From positions 186,001 to 250,000 of the forward strand of contig JAJDEB010000032.1 of the NCBI GenBank assembly GCA_029260015.1: a DNA stretch of 64,000 nucleotides. Reading direction: 5' to 3'. Numbering within the stretch: position 1 is the first letter of the stretch; every line of letters begins with the position of its first letter. The notes under the pieces are model-generated. The model had not been told where the DNA came from and made no database searches. It saw only the letters and a program-made list of their open reading frames with translations. The position numbers were made by a program, and so were the translations under genes. Shown here in pieces: positions 36,981 to 45,538 of the stretch. The DNA is from Phycisphaerae bacterium (GTDB lineage: Bacteria > Planctomycetota > Phycisphaerae > UBA1845).

Positions 36981-39900
36981 TTACCGAAACGGGACCACGG
37001 GTTCGCTCGTCTGCAGCGGGGCAGCTTCGAGGCGCTTACAGTCGTCGGTGCATGAGCGATTCGCTAGCAAGAATCGCGTCGCCTCGTTGAGCAACTGCAG
37101 AAGTTCGACTGCTGCGGCTGGCGATGCGGTAACAAGGAGCCCTTCCCCAACTTCGCAATCTGCTTCGTATGGTGGCAACTCAAAACAGCCGTCTTTCCAC
37201 CAGATTGTTTCAACCATTGTCTCGCCACCAGCGTTTACCCATTTGAAGAGCCCATCGGTAGCAATGCTCCAATCCAAGTTTGCTGCGATCTTTGGATTCA
37301 GGGCTATCCAGTCGATACCATCTGTATCTGCACCCCACCACTGATTCCGAATTATGGTTTGATTGGCTGGATCGGCACCAGAAGGCGATGCGGTTGAGTA
37401 AGAATCCAATTGCACGTCAAACACCCGTTTGAACGGATGAGTGCAGTCCAGCGTCCCTAGATCCTTCTCTCCAACGACGGATATCCGTGTCTCCGTTGGC
37501 GCAGACCAGTCAAGCATCTTCAGATGCGTCATCTCTGCAAGCACGAGTCTTCCATCGAGATCTCGAAGATGATTCGCAAACGACGAGGTCTTGCTCGTTG
37601 TCCATACTTTGGCGTCGGAGCAGTAATTACCGAGTCCTTCCATAGCCTTGACGGCTACGGGTCGTTCCGAGGGATCGACTAGCGTAAGCTTAGGATCGGT
37701 TGATCGAACCAGCTTATGCAGCATCTCTACGTTGCTCGGGTGGATGGCCCCACCATCAATTAGATCGCTCGCAATGCGCCGCATGGCCTCGCGTGCGACG
37801 GCGCCTCGCGGCCGCCGATAGGGCAGTTTGATACCGGCACTTTCCAAGTGTGAGCGATATGCCGATTCGGCTTGACCCCTGTAATCCGCAAGGTCAACAA
37901 TCTGCTTCATCTCACGCGCTGCCGCATAGAACAAATTCTGCGGATCCAGATTCGCCATCTCGCTCATGATTACCAACTGAATGTCATAGGGTCGAACCAC
38001 ATCTCGCGGATTGTCTGAGTCGGGCAGCGGTTCGCTTGCACCGACCGAAGGCGCCTTGTCGTCGGTTGGCGGAAGTGCGAGCGAGTAGATTGACGGAAGG
38101 GAGACGTTTACTCTCGGCGGCACATTCTCCAACTGCAACTCTGCGCAAAGTCGCCTTGCTGTCTCGCCGATCCACCAGTTCCTCGCTGCCGCCAAGCGGC
38201 GCAAAGTGCCTTCGTAAGGCCTCAAGATTTCGAGTGAATTGACCGCAAGCAATTCCAGCGTTCCGATGGCGGCGACCTGTTGGAACTCGCTTCCCTCCAA
38301 CATCGCCTGAATACGCCGTACAGCGGATTCGCTTCCACTTTGTAGAAAAACCAACATTGCTCTATTCGCCCCTTGAGCCACTAGCGGTACGAAGTCAGTG
38401 ATGTGGAAAGCGAGAAGATCGAGTAACGCTGCCTCAAGGGTGTCGTCTGACGGCGTATCAGCCAGTGAGGTTGTTGCGTCATCCAGCAGAAGAAGTGGTG
38501 ACGAGAGAAGCTTCACGTAGTCCTGTACAAGTGGATAGATCGATTCCAGGTTCTGGTCAGGCGCGACGAGCGGCACGATGTCGATAAGGCGCCGTGCGAT
38601 GTCAATCGGTGAACCCGAAGTTGAGCTTAGACTTGCGCTAAGTTCTTGGAGGGCGCGTCTACGACCGGGAGTTTCCTTAGCAGCGACAAACGCCCGCAAA
38701 GCCTCGAAACGCGATCCACCATCGACATACTTGGCCCAGCCGTACGGCCGGGACGAGTTGAAGGCCCTCTCTGCCATTTGCCAGGCCAGGTCTCGCTCGC
38801 CGTGATCACTCAGGCGCCTACTGATACTGGACAATGCAAGAGAGTCTTCAAACTCGAGTGGAAGTTTCTGAGCAATCCCCAGCACCTCGGCGCGCGTCAA
38901 CTTGGGCAGTAGCGATTCGAGCAACTTATTCCAGCGGTAATACGTGCCTTCGGCCTCGTTGACTAGGTCGACGAATCCATCGGCAGTTGAAGCGCGCACG
39001 GCAGTTTCCTCTTCGTCAAGGGTCGTTCCGTCCTTCAGTTTTAACCCCAACTCGCTAGTCGATTCCTCGTGAGGACCGGTCGGCATTGCGTCAAGTTGGA
39101 ACTCGCCGAGCGGCAAACCGAGTTCCGCGGCAGTTTCATGCACAAGGCGAAGAATTATCGATCTCGAAGTGGGAAGCGCACGCGACTTAGCAGCATCGAT
39201 AATTTGTCTACATATATCCAACGCCGTAACTCGATCAGTTCCATCGGCAATTTGTCTAAGAATCGTGCCAATAAGGTCAGCATGCGTGCTGGTTGAGAAA
39301 ATTACGAGAAAGTGAATATAGATAGCAGCAATTTTTGACGGGGGGCACAACCGTTTTTCTGACGCCGTCTGCAAGAGGATTGCAACGGCGTTCGCGTGAT
39401 TGATGCAGCGATGTTTCTCGAACCAATGGATAAGAGCAACGGCTCTTCTGGGAGAAACAGGAACACAGGCCTTAATTAATGAGAGAGCTGCAAAATGGGT
39501 TCCTCGACCTTCTGTCGTATTCTCTGTAGCAGCAATTGCAGCGGCGAAGAGCGCAATCCGCTCGCCCGCCTTTGTTGAATCTGATGACAAGACACTGTCA
39601 AGCCACGCGACCCAGTCCTCCAATTGCGAGTCCTTTCGGTAGCCGACACCGAAGGAAACGGACACCATGCGCTTTAGCTCAGTCAGCGCTTTCTCGCTTT
39701 CGCCGAGTGATTGCCAGGCTTTCGCTTGTGCGTCACACTCGTCGATCCTTCCCGAAACGTCCATTCCATCTAGCATTGTTGTCGCAACTGACTCAAGCTG
39801 TGCTTTCACCCATTGCTCGGAAATCCCGGCTTCATACAGTGCGATCACGATGCTTCGCCGGACATCTGCTGGCCAACTATGTGCGGATTCTTGGTCCACC

Positions 39901-42900
39901 CACAGTCGCTCAAGCTCGTCGCACAGTCCCTCTAATGCGGCGGGGCCGTGTTCGTGTACAACCTCAACGATTAAACGATTGAACTCATGACGAAGGTGCT
40001 TCACGCGATACCACGCGGTCCACTCGCGAAGTTCCGCCAAACTCCTCTCGAACAAACGCAACGGTTGGAAAAGCTCCCCCCGAATATCTGATGAAGAGTA
40101 GACCTTTCCCCGCGATGCATCGGCGGCGACCTTGGCAAGCTGAACAAGGGATCGTTCGAGCAAGACGCGGGGCCAATCGTCTTCCTTGGATGGGTCTGGC
40201 ACGACCGTGTTCGGCGATACAGTTTCTCCGTGCACCATGAGAAGTCGGAAGTAGCGAAAGACCAGCATTGCTTCTGAAATCTTAGGGCCCTCTACACCGC
40301 TTAAAGAAATAGACGGGGGAGGAACGGACTTGAGAATCTTGGCGACTGCCTCAGAATTTCCTAACAGTTTTGAAGCCCCTTGGGCAACTAATAGTTTTGC
40401 GTGGTCGGAGAACGAAGGAAAATCAGTGGATTTGAGAAGCGCTTCGACAATTGGCCTCGATTCTGCAACACGCCCTGCATCGCTATGGCTACGGAAGCGG
40501 TTTATGGTCAACCATATTAATAAGGCAGGTCGCTCGCCCTCGATCTCTCTGAGACACCTTTCCAGTGCCGATGCTTCGGCCATGCGACCGAGCCTCTCCA
40601 TTGAACGGGCAGCCCAGTACATCAGATTTGCACGCCACTCGTCTGCTGCCGGTACTTCGCCCATCGGTGACTTAGGCGGGACAAACTCTTTCGTTAGCCT
40701 AATAATCTCATCGACGGGCCTGAATAACACAACTGCCTCTGCCCATGCCTGCAGCAAGTCTGACATGTTGTAATCGAGTTCTTGCTCACCTTTGTTGGCG
40801 GGCTGGATAATGGTCAACGGTTCTGCGGCATCAAATAGTTTTCGCGCTAGTGGCACTTCCCCCTCAATGTGGAGTAATCGAGCCACTTTGAGCGCATTGG
40901 TTGCGCTGATCTGCAGTTCGTTGCCTTCCCAAATGTATTCTAGCGCGCGGTCAAGGTGGCCCATTGCCAATAGGTTTTCACCGACTAACCAATCATCAAG
41001 TGAGTAGGCACGCTGCTCGATCTCCGCTAGGAATAGCGAAATCTGGACAAGGGCGGTGGTATCCTCTAGCTCACCTGCAGCAGTCGCGGCGAACCTTGCG
41101 TCGCGAGCTAAATTCTCAAGAGGTCGAAATGCGGCGAGTTGCTCTCGAAAATACGCAGGCACAGCGAGTTCAAGAACCCGCGCCGTCTCTCGTGCCATTG
41201 CGAGGTGGTAGACGACTTCCCATGAGTGAGGTGGTTCCGAGGAATTGCATATTTCAGCGAGCTGCGAATGATACGCCCGGTTTGCCGAATCTGATGTTCC
41301 ACCCTTAAGCACGCCGCTTTTCGTGAGAACGTATTGCCGAAAGCTGTTGTGGAAGAAGACCAGGTGACCTTCCCGCTCTTCTCGAAAAAAGTGACCAAAG
41401 CGTCTGCGCAATTCTGTGAGCGGGGGCGTTGGGTCCCAACATGACACCCAGTCGACATCGATCGGTCGTCGCAGCCGTGCGATCATTCCAAGAAGTTCTG
41501 CGACAGCTTGGCTTGACTCGACTTGATTCCAATAGGCGAAGTAGTAGTGGTCCAAGTCTCCTTTGAAAGCCACTGTCTCCTCAATTGCAGTTGCGATTTG
41601 CTCAACTTCGGTGGCGTTCTTTAGCCTGTTTAGAATCAGGGCCAATGCAAGTGGAAGTCCTCCAGCAAGGACCACAATGCGCTCTTGTAGGTCAGAGCTC
41701 AATGGAATCGGAAGCCTCGTCGCTGCAACGACCTTTAGTGCAGTTACTTTCGCCATTTCCGCGATGAGGATACGCCGTCTCGGTTCTTGAATGCTCGAGC
41801 GAACTGACGGCGATAGTCCCGGGAGGTCGGCGGTCTGTGATCCCAACACGAAATAGACGCCTGCTGGAATCTGATCAGGATGAGGAAGATCCTCGATGAG
41901 CGATTGTTCTGGATGCTGTTCACGAGGGATGTGATCTAATCCGTCGACGAGGATTACCGTTGCAAAACCCGACTCTGCAAAGTCATTCCCGAGCTTTTGC
42001 AGTTGTTGGTTTAGGCAGTCCAAGAGTTGTGAACGGTCGAAAGTGATTTGGCTCTCTCCGGCGCAGAAGCCTGCTTTTTCCAAAGACAGTACTAAATGAT
42101 GCAGGAAATTCTCTGACTCACCGCGTGTTCTCGGATCCGCCGAATCTGGAACAAAGGCATAGTATTTTACAAGCCTGTAACGATGCAACCCTGCCTCAAG
42201 TGTCCGAGTGAGAAGAGTTGACTTCCCTGAGCCAGGGCTGCCAAGAAGAATTAGATATCCGCCTTCTAGGTCGGAGAGCTTGGATTCCAGCTTCTCGACA
42301 GTCGAGTCTATTGGTTCGTAAGGGTCGAGCACTGGAAATTCGTGTCGATGTCGGAACTCAAACAGGTGAGTCCACCCCAAACGCGACAGTAACTCGGCCC
42401 TGGAGTACTCCACTTGGCGACTAGGGTCTCGAACCATATCTGGGAGTTTCGCCGAAAGCGCTCTGAGCTGATTACGCAGCATAGCGTCGTCAGGCGAGAT
42501 GATTGTGCGGTCGGCGGCTATTCGTGCATGAAAGTCGAAATGACATGCTGGCACGAATTGTTTGAAGTCTTCAGCATTCAGATTGCTTGCTTTTCGGAGT
42601 TCTTCCCAGGCTGGTTTCCACTCATCTGGAATCGAGCGCCCAATCTCCTGAAATGGAATCCAAGCGCCATGATAAAAAGCTGCGAATGACTTCTTCTCTG
42701 ACCCAGGACATTCGTCGCTCTTGGATGGAATATCGCACGTTACTAGATGAACCGTAACGAGACGGTTTGGATGGTTTTCACGTAGGCGTTTCCAACCATC
42801 AGCTAGCTGAGCAATCCAGCACGGCGCTTTATCCCGCGGCTTGGTTAGGTCTCTAAAAGTGACGGTATCTCTGTATTCAGACCACTTGACTGAGTGGCCA

Positions 42901-43106
42901 TCGATAGCGTTTGCACTCAGGATTACGAAATCATCGACTCTTCCAGCTTTTATGTCTCCCATTCGAACTGACTCAAGCGTTTGTTGCCGCAGGTGGCGCA
43001 TAATCGCCCAAGCCGCAAGCTCGTACTGCGGCAGATAGCCGATCATGGCCCGGCGTTCCCCTTCAGCCGATGCCGTGGATTTTTCTACACTCTTGTTGCT
43101 TGTCAT
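36981..43106 (-). CDS. Giant STAND/NACHT-like NTPase with nuclease-like N-terminus (candidate Avs-type defence protein)
   Basis: 2041 residues, single gene. Residues about 22-200 resemble a PD-(D/E)xK nuclease of the Cap4/DUF4297 sort: Gln-containing opening GYLPQYELAAWAIMRHL, an acidic GRVDDFVIL, then GHSVKWSEYRD as the x-V-K strand. The NTPase follows: Walker A LLGSPGSGKSTLL at about 287-299 and Walker B TVILVDGLDHIPRE at about 383-396, with the winged-helix region near 530-600. The remaining 1400 residues are alpha-helical repeats plus a distinct 300-residue C-terminal domain, the expected sensor. In known Avs and related STAND proteins the repeats bind a phage protein and trigger the N-terminal nuclease. 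Start uncertain (43133 GTG, 43106 ATG and 43046 ATG are possible). Sensor target unknown. Confidence 0.82.
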   Translation of the reverse strand: MTSNKSVEKSTASAEGERRAMIGYLPQYELAAWAIMRHLRQQTLESVRMGDIKAGRVDDFVILSANAIDGHSVKWSEYRDTVTFRDLTKPRDKAPCWIAQLADGWKRLRENHPNRLVTVHLVTCDIPSKSDECPGSEKKSFAAFYHGAWIPFQEIGRSIPDEWKPAWEELRKASNLNAEDFKQFVPACHFDFHARIAADRTIISPDDAMLRNQLRALSAKLPDMVRDPSRQVEYSRAELLSRLGWTHLFEFRHRHEFPVLDPYEPIDSTVEKLESKLSDLEGGYLILLGSPGSGKSTLLTRTLEAGLHRYRLVKYYAFVPDSADPRTRGESENFLHHLVLSLEKAGFCAGESQITFDRSQLLDCLNQQLQKLGNDFAESGFATVILVDGLDHIPREQHPEQSLIEDLPHPDQIPAGVYFVLGSQTADLPGLSPSVRSSIQEPRRRILIAEMAKVTALKVVAATRLPIPLSSDLQERIVVLAGGLPLALALILNRLKNATEVEQIATAIEETVAFKGDLDHYYFAYWNQVESSQAVAELLGMIARLRRPIDVDWVSCWDPTPPLTELRRRFGHFFREEREGHLVFFHNSFRQYVLTKSGVLKGGTSDSANRAYHSQLAEICNSSEPPHSWEVVYHLAMARETARVLELAVPAYFREQLAAFRPLENLARDARFAATAAGELEDTTALVQISLFLAEIEQRAYSLDDWLVGENLLAMGHLDRALEYIWEGNELQISATNALKVARLLHIEGEVPLARKLFDAAEPLTIIQPANKGEQELDYNMSDLLQAWAEAVVLFRPVDEIIRLTKEFVPPKSPMGEVPAADEWRANLMYWAARSMERLGRMAEASALERCLREIEGERPALLIWLTINRFRSHSDAGRVAESRPIVEALLKSTDFPSFSDHAKLLVAQGASKLLGNSEAVAKILKSVPPPSISLSGVEGPKISEAMLVFRYFRLLMVHGETVSPNTVVPDPSKEDDWPRVLLERSLVQLAKVAADASRGKVYSSSDIRGELFQPLRLFERSLAELREWTAWYRVKHLRHEFNRLIVEVVHEHGPAALEGLCDELERLWVDQESAHSWPADVRRSIVIALYEAGISEQWVKAQLESVATTMLDGMDVSGRIDECDAQAKAWQSLGESEKALTELKRMVSVSFGVGYRKDSQLEDWVAWLDSVLSSDSTKAGERIALFAAAIAATENTTEGRGTHFAALSLIKACVPVSPRRAVALIHWFEKHRCINHANAVAILLQTASEKRLCPPSKIAAIYIHFLVIFSTSTHADLIGTILRQIADGTDRVTALDICRQIIDAAKSRALPTSRSIILRLVHETAAELGLPLGEFQLDAMPTGPHEESTSELGLKLKDGTTLDEEETAVRASTADGFVDLVNEAEGTYYRWNKLLESLLPKLTRAEVLGIAQKLPLEFEDSLALSSISRRLSDHGERDLAWQMAERAFNSSRPYGWAKYVDGGSRFEALRAFVAAKETPGRRRALQELSASLSSTSGSPIDIARRLIDIVPLVAPDQNLESIYPLVQDYVKLLSSPLLLLDDATTSLADTPSDDTLEAALLDLLAFHITDFVPLVAQGANRAMLVFLQSGSESAVRRIQAMLEGSEFQQVAAIGTLELLAVNSLEILRPYEGTLRRLAAARNWWIGETARRLCAELQLENVPPRVNVSLPSIYSLALPPTDDKAPSVGASEPLPDSDNPRDVVRPYDIQLVIMSEMANLDPQNLFYAAAREMKQIVDLADYRGQAESAYRSHLESAGIKLPYRRPRGAVAREAMRRIASDLIDGGAIHPSNVEMLHKLVRSTDPKLTLVDPSERPVAVKAMEGLGNYCSDAKVWTTSKTSSFANHLRDLDGRLVLAEMTHLKMLDWSAPTETRISVVGEKDLGTLDCTHPFKRVFDVQLDSYSTASPSGADPANQTIIRNQWWGADTDGIDWIALNPKIAANLDWSIATDGLFKWVNAGGETMVETIWWKDGCFELPPYEADCEVGEGLLVTASPAAAVELLQLLNEATRFLLANRSCTDDCKRLEAAPLQTSEPVVPFR

Positions 43107-43410
43107 ATGATTGATTGTCGCGACGATTCTCACGTACGGGTGTACCTTTCGCGACGGAAAGAGTCAAAGCGCTTATCCCGACGGGGAATCACTCACCGTT
43201 CGACGACTTGCAAGTAGCTGAGTTAGCTGCCGACAGATTTTCCAGAAGGGCACAATTTCTTTGCTGCGCGCAACCAACCGAATCCCAATGACTTAGATGC
43301 AATCATCTGGCCCACGTCGCTACTAACCCGAGTTAGCGAGTTAGCACTCCAATTCCTCCCATAAAACACCGTGCATTGAACACAGTCCTCCCAAAGACGA
43401 GGAGAATTCG

Positions 43411-43784
43411 ATGCACGAACAAACAGTTCCAGGAAACCTAACCACCCTGAGCGAGGCGGCCAAAATCGCATCCGGTCGTCCGTCCACGAACTGCGTGTGG
43501 CGTTGGTGCAGGAATGGCGTGCCTAGTCGCGGCGGCGAGCGCATCGGCCTGCAGCACCAGCGCGTAGGGGGATGATCTTCAACAAGGCTTCGTGGCTCGA
43601 GGAGTTCGGTCGTGCCATTTCCGATGCGGACACGAATTACTTTGAACTGTGCGAAGCCGCCGCCAGTGCGGCACGGTCGGTAGAGCCGCCCCGTCGCCGG
43701 GGGTCGCACCGAGGCACAAACGAAAGTCAACGACACCGATGTAAGGGATCGCGTCGAGGCCGGCAAGTAAGTTATGATGTTTAG
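43411..43784 (+). pseudogene. DUF1580-like protein, split by frameshift in a G tract
   Basis: A close paralogue of the gene at 45143. The first part (54 residues, MHEQTVPGNLTTLSEAAKIA onwards) ends at TGA 43573-43575 because the tract before it has five G where the intact copy has six. The rest continues in the next frame from ATG 43572 (MIFNKASWLEEFGRAI) to 43784. The shift creates an ATGA stop-start overlap, so a coupled two-piece protein cannot be excluded. DUF1580-type proteins are short, with a helix-turn-helix look (SEAAKIASGRPSTNCVWRWC), and common in planctomycete mobile elements. GAGGAG precedes the first ATG. Confidence 0.8.
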
Positions 43785-43975
43785 GAGCAGCCCGAAGTAT
43801 AGGGTTACTGGTTCGCTCGTTGAATCAGAATGCCTTGGAACGTCGAGCGTGCCCCTGGACTGCGAAGCGGCCAATCTGTTCGCGCCGCACATGCAGAAGG
43901 CGCAGACTATGGCTGCCTTGGTGGATCAGAAGAACATTTTTTAATGCGCCGTGACGAGTCCGGATGAAATGAAAA

Positions 43976-44062
43976 ATGCCGGGGTTGCCGACGGGCGGCT
44001 GAATCGGTTTGGACGTGAGGGTGTCTTACCCCCCTCACCGCCTCGCTCGACCGGCCCGGCAT
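43976..44062 (+). ncRNA. Candidate structured RNA upstream of 44079 gene
   Basis: An 8-bp closing stem ATGCCGGG/CCCGGCAT brackets about 70 bases that contain a 7-bp hairpin GTGAGGG/CCCTCAC (44015-44038), a possible CCGA/TCGG stem and a CGGT/ACCG pairing. It ends 16 bases before a start codon and just before the GGGTGGA ribosome site. I match it to no known riboswitch or ribozyme family; a hammerhead core was looked for and is absent. Confidence 0.45.
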
Positions 44063-44078
44063 AGAAAAAGGGTGGAAC

Positions 44079-44813
44079 ATGCTTTACAGGTCAACGTTCT
44101 GGGCGTGGGACTTGTACCCATTAGCCCCGGATGCATGTGAGAATGCTCGTGTGCGTGTCCGCGAAGGCCATCCGTTGGAATTGCATGAGCAACGACGCGG
44201 CAAGCCAAGGCTCAAATTATCCACAGGCGAGCAAATCGAAACAAAGCTTGACGTATATCGCATGGGCTATTGCCCGACTGCCGACGACTTGGCGATTCTG
44301 CGGCGCGTATTTCCCAATCGCTTCCCGGAAAACCCATCGTGGGCTACTGTTGAAGCCGAGCTGATCCTATTCGGTTTCACAAAAGCCGACATTCAGGGCA
44401 TGAATGCGCCAACGCTGGTTAGGGTGCTCGGCAAAACGCTAAGCGATGGGCAACCGGCGACGGATGTGGCTACTGGTGCCGACTTTCCCGAACAAGTGGC
44501 GACGGCCAAACGAAAAGCGCAGCCCTCCCGCCGCGATGCTGTTGCTGGTGAAACAGACGGAATTCCAGCGCTTGACGAGGAGGCATCGCAAGTCTCGGAT
44601 GAAACCTTTATGTCCGTGCGCACTATGGCAGACAAATACAACGTTCCATTCATAACATTGAAGTCGAGACTTCAGCGATTCCGAACCCCCAAGAACCATG
44701 GCAGTTGGATTGAAAACCCTGACCGCAAACCCCGCGAGGCGCTGTACCTGTTCAAGTTTGGTGCCGTTCGCCACATCATCAATGACCTAATCGCCAAGAA
44801 ACAGCAACAATAG
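44079..44813 (+). CDS. Mobile-element protein of unknown function
   Basis: 244 residues, ATG with GGGTGGA upstream. No family recognised. The first 110 residues look globular (LYRSTFWAWDLYPLAPDACE, then GYCPTADDLAILRRVF), a disordered linker follows, and the last 70 resemble a helix-turn-helix unit (FMSVRTMADKYNVPFITLKS) with a basic tail. This would suit a DNA-binding regulator or replication accessory. The gene lies between a structured-RNA candidate and iteron-like repeats, 735 bases upstream of the primase module. Function is not shown by sequence. Confidence 0.65.
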   Translation: MLYRSTFWAWDLYPLAPDACENARVRVREGHPLELHEQRRGKPRLKLSTGEQIETKLDVYRMGYCPTADDLAILRRVFPNRFPENPSWATVEAELILFGFTKADIQGMNAPTLVRVLGKTLSDGQPATDVATGADFPEQVATAKRKAQPSRRDAVAGETDGIPALDEEASQVSDETFMSVRTMADKYNVPFITLKSRLQRFRTPKNHGSWIENPDRKPREALYLFKFGAVRHIINDLIAKKQQQ

Positions 44814-44814
44814 G

Positions 44815-44946
44815 CGATTCGCGAAACGATTCGCGAACGATTCGCCAAAGTCTTTTACCCCCAGTTTTTCCGGCATAAATAGCACTTCCAGCGATTCGCC
44901 AACGACATTTGGTTACGCGGGTACCCGCCATGACCGCATTATGCGG
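44815..44946. repeat. Iteron-like repeats and two palindromes
   Basis: CGATTCGCGAA/CGATTCGCCAA occurs three times in tandem (44815-44848, spacing 11-12 bp) and once more at 44892. Two palindromes follow, GCGGGTACCCGC (44917-44928) and CCGCATTATGCGG (44934-44946), ending just before the next start codon. The helical spacing suggests protein binding: an operator or part of an origin. Confidence 0.7.
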
Positions 44947-44948
44947 GC

Positions 44949-45143
44949 ATGAGAATCGAACACATTTCAACGCGAAAACTGCGGCGAATGTTGCGAGACA
45001 TCGAGCGGGATATAGGCCCGGACTCGGTTGAAGCCACCATCGTGCGCCGTGAGCTTGAAAAACGGACGAACACTCTTGAGCCGAAGGCAAGCGGGGGCGA
45101 GGGGGCGAATCGTGACAAGAACCCAGTGTCGAGGAGAAACTGA
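44949..45143 (+). CDS. Small basic protein coupled to DUF1580 gene
   Basis: 64 residues with an N-terminal helix rich in Arg and Glu (RIEHISTRKLRRMLRDIERD) and a polar tail. Its stop TGA shares one base with the ATG of the following DUF1580 gene (TGATG), which argues that both are translated. No family recognised. It begins directly after two palindromes that may control it. Confidence 0.6.
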   Translation: MRIEHISTRKLRRMLRDIERDIGPDSVEATIVRRELEKRTNTLEPKASGGEGANRDKNPVSRRN

Positions 45144-45517
45144 TGCACGAACCTAACATTCCAGACAATCTCATCTCCCTCGCAGAAGCAGCGAAGATCG
45201 CACCTGGTCGCCCATCCACGAACTGCGTGTGGCGCTGGTGTCGAAAAGGCGTGCTCAGCCGCGGCGGCGAGCGCATTCGGCTGCAGCACCAGCGGGTAGG
45301 GGGGATGATTTTCACCACAGCAGCGTGGCTGGAGGAGTTCGGCCGTGCCCTTGCCGAGGCGGATACGAAATACTTCGAATTGTGCGAAGCCGCAACGGAA
45401 GCGGCCCGCGCTGCCGAATCGCCGCGTCGCCGAGGGTCGCGCCGCAGCGAAAACAATGATCAACGAAAGCGGCAACTCGCCGATGTCGAGCGCGAACTGG
45501 ATGCGGCGGGTCTGTAG
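45143..45517 (+). CDS. DUF1580-like DNA-binding-type protein, intact copy
   Basis: 124 residues. LISLAEAAKIAPGRPSTNCV followed by WRWCRKGVLSRGGERIRLQH and a GGMIF strand is the layout of planctomycete DUF1580 proteins, which look like excisionase/MerR-type helix-turn-helix modules. The C-terminus is helical and basic-acidic, with RRRGSRRSENND. A frameshifted paralogue lies at 43411. It is coupled to the short gene before it and followed four bases later by an 11-G tract and the primase gene. A role as excisionase or element repressor is inference. Confidence 0.8.
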   Translation: MHEPNIPDNLISLAEAAKIAPGRPSTNCVWRWCRKGVLSRGGERIRLQHQRVGGMIFTTAAWLEEFGRALAEADTKYFELCEAATEAARAAESPRRRGSRRSENNDQRKRQLADVERELDAAGL

Positions 45518-45520
45518 GCC

Positions 45521-45531
45521 GGGGGGGGGGG
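45521..45531 (+). repeat. Homopolymer tract of eleven G
   Basis: Eleven consecutive G lie between the DUF1580 stop and the GTG start of the primase, ending seven bases before that GTG. The tract takes the place of a ribosome-binding site. Tracts this long slip during replication, so length may vary between cells. Confidence 0.9.
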
Positions 45532-45538
45532 CGAATCG

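Noticed and set aside
43960..44062. Hammerhead ribozyme in the structured region before 44079
   Set aside because: The CUGAUGA core is absent and the GAAA box is not in the right place.
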